Source: Flavobacteriales bacterium (GTDB taxonomy: Bacteria; Bacteroidota; Bacteroidia; Flavobacteriales_D; Sanyastnellaceae). From it: 64,000 bases of DNA. Every line of letters starts with the position of its first letter. Position 1 is the first letter of the stretch. The DNA lies in the NCBI GenBank assembly GCA_022447625.1, contig JAKVAX010000003.1:62001-126000 (forward strand), given 5' to 3'. The notes beneath the pieces were generated by a model. That model ran no database searches. It was not told where the DNA came from and saw only the letters and a program-made list of their open reading frames with translations. Below are positions 43,911 to 51,855 of this stretch, piece after piece. The position numbers were made by a program, and so were the translations under genes.

Positions 43911-45371
43911 TTAAGCTGTTTTTATGGATTGAACTTCGCGAATGATTCCTTTTCCTCTTTTCATGAACCAAATCAAACAGGCAGCAAGCAGGGCTGCTGT
44001 AATCCCCGCCTTGATCATCCAATTGAATTCTACCGCGAAGGTCACGAACACTCCCGTTAAGGTGATGAAGAAGAAGATCGGAATTGGATAATAGCTCAAA
44101 GGCAAGTATTGCTTTGTGTCTTTGAAAAGGTGCCCAGAAATACCCATATACATGTAGCAGAAGAAGGTAGAGAACACAGACGATTCAATTCCGAAGAATG
44201 GAACCAGCGCCAAATTCAATACGACATTCAAAATTCCAGCGGCAGTGGTGATCTTGAAGAGGGAAGTTGTCTTTTCATTGAAAATAACGAACTCTACTGA
44301 AGCCACGTATAGCGGGCGATAACAGAAGGCCATGAACAAGAAAATGGCATACTTGTACGAATCAGCCAAGCCGTCAGTATTATTCAGAAAGAAGAACTTA
44401 AACACCTCTTTTGACCAAAGACCAGCAAGAGTGGCAGCCACATAACTAAAGCCCAGCCAAAGGAAGGTGAACTTCCGAATGATCAAGTGTACATCTTGGT
44501 TCTTGTCTCTGAACAAGCTGAAATAGATCGGAGATACAACCGTGTTCACCTGACCTGAGAAGTGGTTGAAGTAACTCGCGAAACTGTAGGCCACATTGTA
44601 CATACCAATGGTAGCGGTACCCACGTTCGAAATTCCGTTGCACTGGTCAAGGACAATTCGATCGCTCGAAGTCAAGAGGTAATCAGAAAACTTGTGTGGT
44701 ACCAAAGGCAGAGAAATCTTAAGCCAACCGCGTATCCGCTTCCCCCGAAGACTGAAGCTCGGTAGAATCTTCTCGGCTCCATAAATGATGATTGCAAAGA
44801 AGATTCCTTGGAACATCACACTGACGAAATTCGAGATGAAGAAGCCCAGGTATCCCAACTTGTAGATGTAGATCGTGACGAAAGTTGTGATCACCGTTAA
44901 TACGCCTGCAATTGCGGTACTCACGTGTACCACGTTGTGCTTGTGTCGGAACTGCATGAGGCGCATTCCAATACCGCGCGTCAAATCGAAGGTCACCATT
45001 GGTGTCACCAATAGCGCGATGATGGTCCATAAATGGTCGGCCGGTACGTCATTCCGGAACACAAAATAGATCAAGGCTGTTGCCGAGACGCCGTAAAAGA
45101 TCTTGTACAAGAGCAAGAAGCCCATGTACTGTGACCAATATGATTTGAAGAAGCGCTCTTTCTTGAAAAAGGCATTCTGAAATAGTGGAGACATCCCGAG
45201 ATCTGCGATCATCGAAAGCAGCCCTAAATATCCCATTGCCGTTCCATAGACGAAGTAATCGAAGCTGGTAAGAAACTCCGAAATGATCGGATATAACAAG
45301 AGGTTCGCAAACATAGGAACCTGACTTGCGAAGGTGTAAAGTAGACTGTTCTTGAAGACGAACTTCAGCAT
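43911..45371 (-). CDS. wzx: Polysaccharide flippase (Wzx-type, MATE/MOP superfamily)
   Basis: The 486-residue protein has 12-14 predicted membrane helices. It starts LKFVFKNSLLYTFASQVPMF and contains FSDYLLTSSDRIVLDQ, where the S-D-R-x-x-L element of polysaccharide transporters is clear. It should flip the undecaprenyl-linked repeat unit across the inner membrane. The stop of the DUF4910-type gene upstream and this start share one base. Together with the Wzy candidate and the Wzc-type kinase it defines a Wzx/Wzy-dependent pathway. Confidence 0.92.
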   Translation of the reverse strand: MLKFVFKNSLLYTFASQVPMFANLLLYPIISEFLTSFDYFVYGTAMGYLGLLSMIADLGMSPLFQNAFFKKERFFKSYWSQYMGFLLLYKIFYGVSATALIYFVFRNDVPADHLWTIIALLVTPMVTFDLTRGIGMRLMQFRHKHNVVHVSTAIAGVLTVITTFVTIYIYKLGYLGFFISNFVSVMFQGIFFAIIIYGAEKILPSFSLRGKRIRGWLKISLPLVPHKFSDYLLTSSDRIVLDQCNGISNVGTATIGMYNVAYSFASYFNHFSGQVNTVVSPIYFSLFRDKNQDVHLIIRKFTFLWLGFSYVAATLAGLWSKEVFKFFFLNNTDGLADSYKYAIFLFMAFCYRPLYVASVEFVIFNEKTTSLFKITTAAGILNVVLNLALVPFFGIESSVFSTFFCYMYMGISGHLFKDTKQYLPLSYYPIPIFFFITLTGVFVTFAVEFNWMIKAGITAALLAACLIWFMKRGKGIIREVQSIKTA

Positions 45372-46654
45372 CAGATCAGCCCTTTAGCCCGACAGTTTGC
45401 AACATGTTCCTTGAACTTCAAGGCAGAGGTTTTTCGTCGTTCTGCGATTTCGATCAAGTCTGTTTTTCCATCAGCAAAGCTGAGGAAATGCAACAGGTTG
45501 TGAAGGTTTTCCCGGTCGGTATCCGGGTCTACAGAATCAGGGTACAAGCCGCGTAGACCTAACTGAGGTTCGCAGAATTGTACTTCATTTCGATACATAT
45601 CATTGAGCTCAAGCACTTCTACGAAATCAACGTAGGTGTTGATGGTGTCAACCATATGCTCAAATGAGATGAAGTCTTTATTGTCAAAGGAAGTATGATA
45701 CTCCTTGTATCGCTGGTATGGAGTGCGCATGAGACTACCTACAGGTAGGTTGAATCCTGGACTGCAGTACTGTCTTTCATCACTACCGCCCACAGCAAAA
45801 TCAATCACTTCATGCTTTTTACCGCTGTAGCGTAGCACATGTTCGGCAACTCGAGTCGCCAAACAATCAACGCGTTTGGAACGCTTGAAAGTCAAGTCTC
45901 CTCGGTCTCCTACACAGGTCAATACATATCCAGCATCGAGCTTTTCTAGTAATTGACCGCCTACTCTGTCGAGATAAGCAATGATGCCAATCGTTTCTGG
46001 AGCAAATACAAAGCGGTAGGTGTACTTGCGCTTGGGCATCGCCGCAATCTTTTGATAGAGAAATGCCTGAACCAAAGGCCCACTGAGCTCGTTGTTCGCC
46101 ATACTTGGATGGCAGACGTAAGTTGAGAAGAGAATCTCCCGGTTGGTAGATCCAGGAAGTACACATTCTCCATAATCAAGGTGACCTTGTTCTAAGTCGC
46201 TTTCAATGTAAACGCGATAGCTACCTTCCTTCGGAAGCGATTGCCATTGTTCTTCTGACATGCAGAAACCCCACGTTTCACGATAGTAACTCGTTACGTA
46301 TGGAATAGCCTTCGGCATAGAAGGAAGCGTGCGTACATGCTTTGAAAGCTCTTCGTACGAGATCTCTTGATCTACAGGAGTAGAGTAGGAGATCACATGT
46401 AAGTTGTTCTCCTTAAGATCACAAATGCGTTGTCCGTCTGGTGTAGTGATATACGCCTCGCGAATGTTCCATTCTTTCGGAACCGTCCAGTCAAATACCT
46501 TGGTGCCACTGGCCACGCGGTAACGTTCCATCGGAACGATTTCCGACAGAATATCTAATGTGTCTCGTACGCCTTCTCCCGTTAAGCTTCTGCAAATCGG
46601 CCAGAGACGATCAAAGTAGGATTCAATTTCCTTTTCAAGCTCAAGAGAGCGCAT
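45371..46654 (-). CDS. DUF4910/DUF2172-type aminopeptidase-like protein
   Basis: The 427-residue product resembles the DUF4910 (aminopeptidase-like) family that is frequent in bacterial polysaccharide clusters. YFDRLWPICRSLTGEGVRDT is the family start. HPSMANNELSGPLV and PETIGIIAYLDRVG fit an M28-peptidase-like core with possible zinc ligands (the His of CHPSMANNE, and Glu). A peptidase is out of place in a sugar operon, so a deacetylase or deamidase action on a sugar intermediate is plausible but unproven. It overlaps the NeuB gene by 14 bases. Confidence 0.78.
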   Translation of the reverse strand: MRSLELEKEIESYFDRLWPICRSLTGEGVRDTLDILSEIVPMERYRVASGTKVFDWTVPKEWNIREAYITTPDGQRICDLKENNLHVISYSTPVDQEISYEELSKHVRTLPSMPKAIPYVTSYYRETWGFCMSEEQWQSLPKEGSYRVYIESDLEQGHLDYGECVLPGSTNREILFSTYVCHPSMANNELSGPLVQAFLYQKIAAMPKRKYTYRFVFAPETIGIIAYLDRVGGQLLEKLDAGYVLTCVGDRGDLTFKRSKRVDCLATRVAEHVLRYSGKKHEVIDFAVGGSDERQYCSPGFNLPVGSLMRTPYQRYKEYHTSFDNKDFISFEHMVDTINTYVDFVEVLELNDMYRNEVQFCEPQLGLRGLYPDSVDPDTDRENLHNLLHFLSFADGKTDLIEIAERRKTSALKFKEHVANCRAKGLI

Positions 46655-47693
46655 TCCAAACGAGGATTTCGTCTTCTTCGATTGTCTTCAATGCCTGCTT
46701 GCCTAGCACTTCGTTGATATGACGTGGGCTGATTCCTTTGGCAGGACGTTTCCACGTTAGATCGTCGCGTTCGATGGTTTTTCCTTCCGGAATTGCTCGA
46801 GCTGCTACGAGGCTTCGGCGTGCATTTTGACGTGATTTTTCTTCGCTTTCGAGGGCTGTAAGTTTGAATGACCCAAGCAATTCGAAGGTTTTGTCCATCA
46901 CCTTCCAGAAGTGCTTCATGTCTTCTTTGTCCATAGCGTGGTAATGGTCATTACCTGGAAGAGTCTTGTCGTGGCTGAAGTGCTTTTCAATGACTGCAGA
47001 ACCCAACAAAGTGGCCATTTTCATCACTTCCATATCCTTAGGTAAGGTGTGGTCGCTGTACCCAGGAACATGGTCAGGGAAGTTGCGGATGAGGTCTTTG
47101 ATCATACCCAGGTTGGCATTCTGATCCTCCGTAGGGTAGTTCAATACACAGTGCATCAAACAGAGTTTGTTCCCGTGCTTTTCAATCGTTTCAACTGCTT
47201 GCTGCACCTCCCAGAGGTAGGCGGCTCCAGTCGAAAGAATCATCGGTTTCCCGAATGAACACATGTGCTCAATGAAAGGAAGGTTCGTTAAATCAGAAGA
47301 AGAAACCTTGAAGACCGGCATCAGGTCATTCAAGAAATTGGCTGATTCAACATCGAAAGGAGTACTCATGAACTCAATACCTGCTGTTTCACAGTACTTC
47401 GCGAGTTCTTCGTATTCCCCTTTCCAGAACTTGTCGTATTTCTTGAAAAGTTCAAACTGAGATTCGGTCGGCTCTTGGCTTAGGTCCCAGTAGTAAGGTG
47501 AGTCTTTTGATGCAATAGTTTCAGCTTTGTAAGTCTGAAATTTAATCGCGTGCGCACCACCTTCTGCCGCTTCATCAATCAGTCGTTTTGCTAGATCCAT
47601 TGAACCTTCGTGGTTCACTCCAGCTTCTGCGATAACGTAAGGACGAGTCAATACTCGTGGGTCGTAGTTATCGAGGAATTCTGTCAGTTTCAT
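46641..47693 (-). CDS. neuB: Sialic/nonulosonic acid synthase (NeuB family, full length)
   Basis: This enzyme condenses phosphoenolpyruvate with a free amino-sugar to make a nine-carbon (or similar) sugar acid. The 350-residue product starts at the ATG at 47693 (MKLTEFLDNYDP). The TIM-barrel core shows VIAEAGVNHEGSMDLAKRLI, HAIKFQTYKAE, FMSTPFD and PGYSDHTLP with VIEKHFSHD. The C-terminal SAF domain (SLVAARAIPEGKTIERDDL, VLGKQALKTIEEDEIL) is present, unlike the short homologue at 35095. An upstream in-frame start would overlap the SDR gene and is less likely. The substrate is not predictable. Confidence 0.93.
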   Translation of the reverse strand: MKLTEFLDNYDPRVLTRPYVIAEAGVNHEGSMDLAKRLIDEAAEGGAHAIKFQTYKAETIASKDSPYYWDLSQEPTESQFELFKKYDKFWKGEYEELAKYCETAGIEFMSTPFDVESANFLNDLMPVFKVSSSDLTNLPFIEHMCSFGKPMILSTGAAYLWEVQQAVETIEKHGNKLCLMHCVLNYPTEDQNANLGMIKDLIRNFPDHVPGYSDHTLPKDMEVMKMATLLGSAVIEKHFSHDKTLPGNDHYHAMDKEDMKHFWKVMDKTFELLGSFKLTALESEEKSRQNARRSLVAARAIPEGKTIERDDLTWKRPAKGISPRHINEVLGKQALKTIEEDEILVWNALS

Positions 47694-47706
47694 AGGGTCA
47701 GGTTTT

Positions 47707-48522
47707 TCACCAGACGGTCCAACCGCCTTCAACAAGCATATTATCTCCTGTTACATAGCTCGATGCATCTGATAGGAGATAAATCAGTGCTCCAGCAACT
47801 TCGTGATTATAGCTTAGGCGCTCCATTGGAGAGAAACGCGCAAAATTCTGTTCAAACTGTTCTTCGTGGTTGTTCCACACACCGTGGGGAGTGATCATGT
47901 TCACACGAACTTTCTTCTGTGCCCAGTATGAAGCGAGATATCTAGAAAGTGCGTCAACTCCTCCTTTCGAGGCGCTATATGCCGCCGGACAACCCAAACT
48001 TGTTCCTTTGTAGAGGTTCTGGTTTGGTGCTACCACAGAGTAAGTAGATGGAATATTGATGATGCTACCACCACCGTTGTCAGCCATCCATGCTCCGAGC
48101 ACCTGACATGTAAGGAAAGTACCTTTTAGGTTGATGTGAACTACGGTGTCCCAGTTGTCATCTGATACTTCTTCGAATGGTTCGAAAATGAGGTGAGACT
48201 TGTTTTGGTGTCCGTTCACAAGTCCGTCAATGCGACCGAATTTGTCTAGAACAGCATCTTTCAATCCGTTGACTCCTTCTCGCGAAGAAACGTCTAGCGC
48301 AACACCAAGCATCGGACGTCCATGACGTTCTTCAAGTTGAGCTGCGTAGTCAGCAGGATTGGATTGTGGGATATCAGCGGCGACCACGTGTGCACCGAAC
48401 TGAGCTGCTGCCTCGCAAAAGGCGCGGCCTACCAGTCCACAAGCACCAGTGATTACCACCACTTTGTCATTCAGTTCGAACTTCTTTCTAAAGTCAATCT
48501 GAGTAGGGTCGGTCGTTCTCAT
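47707..48522 (-). CDS. Short-chain dehydrogenase/reductase
   Basis: This is a 271-residue classical SDR with the cofactor motif TGACGLVGRAFC, the catalytic Tyr and Lys in YSASKGG, and Ser in the preceding NIPSTYS segment. The NGHQNKS stretch replaces the usual NAG motif, which is slightly unusual. It lies between the NeuB and class III aminotransferase genes with 0-13 base gaps. It probably oxidises or reduces a sugar intermediate of that module; which step is unknown. Confidence 0.9.
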   Translation of the reverse strand: MRTTDPTQIDFRKKFELNDKVVVITGACGLVGRAFCEAAAQFGAHVVAADIPQSNPADYAAQLEERHGRPMLGVALDVSSREGVNGLKDAVLDKFGRIDGLVNGHQNKSHLIFEPFEEVSDDNWDTVVHINLKGTFLTCQVLGAWMADNGGGSIINIPSTYSVVAPNQNLYKGTSLGCPAAYSASKGGVDALSRYLASYWAQKKVRVNMITPHGVWNNHEEQFEQNFARFSPMERLSYNHEVAGALIYLLSDASSYVTGDNMLVEGGWTVW

Positions 48523-49866
48523 TTAGTTGAACTTTCGGAATACAGGTTTGATTGAAGGACCTACAAGGTGCTTCTCATATCCATCTTCAAGGGCACGTTC
48601 GAATACAACACAACTGTCGTCAAATGCAGCAAGCATATAGTCGATGTCTTCGATGGTGTGGCTGTAGCAGGGAGAAAGAATTCCTTGGTAAAGCACGCCG
48701 CGCTTGATCATTTCTTGCATGAACAGTGTGCGGTAATCAAGATCAGGCTGCTTCTCTGCATTTCGGATTCCTAATCCGATGCTCCAGTTGAAGCCCATGA
48801 TATCAAAGTAGTCTTGAAGACCACGGCGATGAAGGATTTCGTTCAATCCATTGATGAAGTGATCTCCAATTTTATGGTTATGCTGAATGACGGGTTCAGA
48901 CTCGAAAACATCCATGGTAGCGAGACCTGCAGCAATGGAGTGCGTTTCTCCACCGTGTGTGGTGCTAACCAAGAATAGTTTCGGTTCACCTGGGCGGTTG
49001 ATACCTCCCAGCTGCATAATTTCTTTTTTACCGGTTAGGGCACAGAATGAGAATCCGTTCGCGATTCCTTTCCCCCAAGTGGCGAGGTCTGGTTCTGCGT
49101 TGAGGCGCTTAATTGAACCTGGATAATCTGTTTTGAATCCGGTGATCATCTCATCCATTACCCAAATCGCCCCGTGCTTGTGGGCAATGTCAATGGCTTT
49201 CTTGTAGAAATCTGGCTCGATTACTTGCCATTTTTCCGGTTCACCAAGAACACAAGCGATTTCACCTGGGTGCTCATTGAACATACGTTCCAAATCTTCC
49301 AAGTCGTTGTGTTTGAAAGTAACGGTCTTAGTCTTCACTGAATCGGGAACACCAAGGTCACAGTCAGTAGAACCGATGAACCAATCATCGTAGCTGTAGA
49401 ATGGGTGTTCTGCGGTTCGTGCTACCAGTTGGCGGCCAGTGTACGCTCGTGCAATCTTCACTGCAGCGGTAGTTGCAGTAGAGCCGTTCTTCGCAAACTT
49501 TACCATGTCGTGACCTGGAACCAAGTTCACGAAACGTTCGGCCATTTCGTGCTCAATCGTAGAAGGTCGACTGAAATTTGACCCTTTTTCCAATTCCTCA
49601 CGAACACGTGCTAATACGGGTTCATAGGCGTGTCCAAGACTCACGGATGTCAATCCCATCAGGGTGTCTAGGTATTTATTTCCGTCAAGATCCCAGCAGT
49701 AAACTCCTTTGGCGTGCGTTATCGCAGCAGGGGAGTGGATAGGGAATTGATCATCTCCTTTTGAATAGGTATGCGCGCCCCCTGGGATTAGATCATGAAT
49801 CCTTGAGCGGTATACATCACTCTTGGCAAAGTTGGTGATGTTAGGAAGGGTGGCTGAGTGTTTCAT
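48523..49866 (-). CDS. Class III PLP aminotransferase (glutamate-1-semialdehyde aminomutase-like)
   Basis: The 447-residue product resembles glutamate-1-semialdehyde 2,1-aminomutase: IHDLIPGGAHTYSKGDDQFP at the start, KNGSTATTAAVKIARAYTGR at the PLP phosphate site, and WVMDEMITGF before the Schiff-base Lys in WGKGIANGFSF. Haem synthesis is not suggested by the context. Abutting an SDR, NeuB and cytidylyltransferase, it more likely aminates a keto group of a sugar acid. It overlaps the cytidylyltransferase gene by 4 bases. Confidence 0.9.
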   Translation of the reverse strand: MKHSATLPNITNFAKSDVYRSRIHDLIPGGAHTYSKGDDQFPIHSPAAITHAKGVYCWDLDGNKYLDTLMGLTSVSLGHAYEPVLARVREELEKGSNFSRPSTIEHEMAERFVNLVPGHDMVKFAKNGSTATTAAVKIARAYTGRQLVARTAEHPFYSYDDWFIGSTDCDLGVPDSVKTKTVTFKHNDLEDLERMFNEHPGEIACVLGEPEKWQVIEPDFYKKAIDIAHKHGAIWVMDEMITGFKTDYPGSIKRLNAEPDLATWGKGIANGFSFCALTGKKEIMQLGGINRPGEPKLFLVSTTHGGETHSIAAGLATMDVFESEPVIQHNHKIGDHFINGLNEILHRRGLQDYFDIMGFNWSIGLGIRNAEKQPDLDYRTLFMQEMIKRGVLYQGILSPCYSHTIEDIDYMLAAFDDSCVVFERALEDGYEKHLVGPSIKPVFRKFN

Positions 49867-50618
49867 TTTACGATTCGGTCTTCGTTGATCGATTTAGCGA
49901 AACCGCTGTTGATCTTACTTTCTTTATTGATCTCCAGAATTTCAGGTTTTTCACGAAGCAGTTTTGTTACTTCCTGGATGCTGAAATCCGGCGTAGTTTC
50001 TAACTCTTCGAAGATACGTTTAACCATATTCAGGTCTGCTGGGGTGTCAACAGAAAGTTTGAACATGTAATCGTTATCTGCTTTCTTCCAGCCGCAGCTG
50101 AAGTGCTTTTTGATGTACGGACAAACGTGCTCTCGCTCGCTCATCAATTTGGCCTTTTCGTTGGCTTCTTTCAGCGCTTCATAAGTGAATACTTCCACGT
50201 CGAAACCGTCCTCTAAGTAGTCTGGCTCTTGGTTTGAATTCGAGAAATATACTTTTCCCGATTCCGCGTGAGCGTTCACCACAAAATCAAGCACCTTATG
50301 AGAGTGAAGCGGATTGTCGCAGCAAATTCGCACAATCGTATCAGGCGTTTCTTCTAGCATATTAACTGCGCCCCAGAATCTCTCTAGTACGTCCCAATCG
50401 CTACCGCGGAATACGTTTACTCCATTCTCGTTGCACCATGCTTCAATGGCGTCATCTTCTTCATTTGAAGTGGTAGCGATGACGAAATCGTCTACAGATT
50501 TCGCCGGTGTCAAACGCTCAATGAGATGTCCGAGAATGGTGTTGCCATGAACTTCAGTCAATACCTTTCCTGGAAGCCGCGTTGACCCCATTCTTGCTTG
50601 AAGTATCGCTACGGTCAT
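49863..50618 (-). CDS. SpsF-like cytidylyltransferase
   Basis: This 251-residue nucleotidyltransferase begins TVAILQARMGSTRLPGKVL and keeps GHLIERLTPAKSVDDFVIAT and RICCDNPLHS. That is the SpsF/acylneuraminate cytidylyltransferase layout, with the metal-binding Asp in CCDNP. It should activate the product of the adjacent NeuB module with CTP. It is the second cytidylyltransferase of the locus. It contains a TTCCGCGNTAGCG copy and overlaps the GNAT gene by 4 bases. Confidence 0.9.
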   Translation of the reverse strand: MTVAILQARMGSTRLPGKVLTEVHGNTILGHLIERLTPAKSVDDFVIATTSNEEDDAIEAWCNENGVNVFRGSDWDVLERFWGAVNMLEETPDTIVRICCDNPLHSHKVLDFVVNAHAESGKVYFSNSNQEPDYLEDGFDVEVFTYEALKEANEKAKLMSEREHVCPYIKKHFSCGWKKADNDYMFKLSVDTPADLNMVKRIFEELETTPDFSIQEVTKLLREKPEILEINKESKINSGFAKSINEDRIVK

Positions 50619-51151
50619 TTCAATTCATCTTTAAAGATTCCCATCCAGAGTTTATCGTGGTATGCTCCGTCGGCATAAATGTGCTTGCGCAATCGACCTT
50701 CCACTTGGAAACCGATCTTTTCATATAATCGCACGGCTCCTGGATTGTTGTCATATACAGTCAGCGACACTTTTCGCTGGTTCAACTGCTCGAATGCGTA
50801 GTTCAAAACCAATCGACAAACCTCGCTTCCAATGCCTTTGCCCCAAGAATCCTTGTCGCCAATCATAATGCCTAGTTCGCATGTCATGGCTGTCTTGTCA
50901 AAAGAATCAAGCTTAATGTTACCGATGTGTTGGTCAGCACTTTTTAAGCAAATGGCCAGCATAATGCTATTTCCATCTGCAGAAACAGACTCGAGGTATG
51001 ATCGAAGAGAATCAAGGTTCGAAGGGTAAGTTCCTGTCACCAATCCTCGGGTGGTTTCTGGGTCATTGATCCACGAAAGGTAGGCTGGAGTGGCATCTGC
51101 GGGAGATGCTGCTCTCAAGAAGATCTGTTCTCCAATAAGAAATCGACTCAT
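50615..51151 (-). CDS. GNAT-family N-acetyltransferase
   Basis: The 178-residue GNAT protein has ELGIMIGDKDSWGKGIGSEV, where the Q/R-x2-G-x-G/A acetyl-CoA loop is seen as WGKGIG, and VYDNNPGAVRLYEKIGFQVE near the end. It belongs to the RimJ/RimL-like branch, which includes PseH-type sugar N-acetyltransferases. Placed between the cytidylyltransferase and a glycosyltransferase, it probably acetylates an amino group set by the class III aminotransferase. It overlaps both neighbours by 4 bases. Confidence 0.9.
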   Translation of the reverse strand: MSRFLIGEQIFLRAASPADATPAYLSWINDPETTRGLVTGTYPSNLDSLRSYLESVSADGNSIMLAICLKSADQHIGNIKLDSFDKTAMTCELGIMIGDKDSWGKGIGSEVCRLVLNYAFEQLNQRKVSLTVYDNNPGAVRLYEKIGFQVEGRLRKHIYADGAYHDKLWMGIFKDELK

Positions 51152-51789
51152 TTAGAATGTTTTTTCTGAAGCATTTCTGCTCCCTTATTCATTGCTTCTA
51201 CATCTTTCGTCAAGTTGCTATCGTGCATGCGGTAGCGGTAAAGTGGAAGAATGATATTATAGACCTGATAGTTATCTAGCCAACGAATGCGAAGGTCTTC
51301 TTCTTCGCGTGCGCGGAACCCTTCGTCATACAAACCGATGTTGTACAAGAAGTCTTTGCGAAACATGATACCACATGCAATCGGTTCTTTTTCTGAAGAA
51401 ACGTGTTCCATATGACGGCCACGTTCATCAACTAACCAGTAGTCAGTAGATACTGCGTCAAGTGAGTTGTTCTCTTCTAGAAATAGCTTCTGAACCTTAA
51501 GAAGATCGCGATGGATGTAATCATCAGCGTCCAAAAACATGACAAACTGCCCTTTGGCTTTCTTGATTCCAAAGTTGCGAGCACCGGCCAATCCAACGTT
51601 CTTTTCGAGGTTGAATACACGAACTTCTTCTTCGTAGTTCTCTAGAATTTCAGCGGTGTGATCAGTACTGCAGTCATTGACTACGATCACCTCAAACTGA
51701 TTTTCAGCTAGGCTTTGCTCCAATGCCGAACGAATAGCACGTTCCACGTAATTCGCATAATTGTATGTGGTAATGATCAATGAGACCAT
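51148..51789 (-). CDS. Glycosyltransferase family 2
   Basis: This 213-residue GT-A enzyme has VSLIITTYNYANYVERAIRS, VVNDCSTDHT, NVGLAGARNFG and the metal-binding LDADD. It is short, without a C-terminal membrane region. It is the first biosynthetic gene after the Wzc-type kinase and is followed by the GNAT gene with a 4-base overlap. Acceptor and donor are unknown. Confidence 0.9.
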   Translation of the reverse strand: MVSLIITTYNYANYVERAIRSALEQSLAENQFEVIVVNDCSTDHTAEILENYEEEVRVFNLEKNVGLAGARNFGIKKAKGQFVMFLDADDYIHRDLLKVQKLFLEENNSLDAVSTDYWLVDERGRHMEHVSSEKEPIACGIMFRKDFLYNIGLYDEGFRAREEEDLRIRWLDNYQVYNIILPLYRYRMHDSNLTKDVEAMNKGAEMLQKKHSK

Positions 51790-51855
51790 GTGATGAGTTT
51801 TGAGCTAAGGTATAGAGTGTTCATGGTCAATTTGTCAGTCAATGGCCCGAAAAAG

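Noticed and set aside
48523-49866. Haem-pathway glutamate-1-semialdehyde aminomutase
   Set aside because: The similarity is to the class III fold only, and the gene overlaps sugar-nucleotide genes on both sides.
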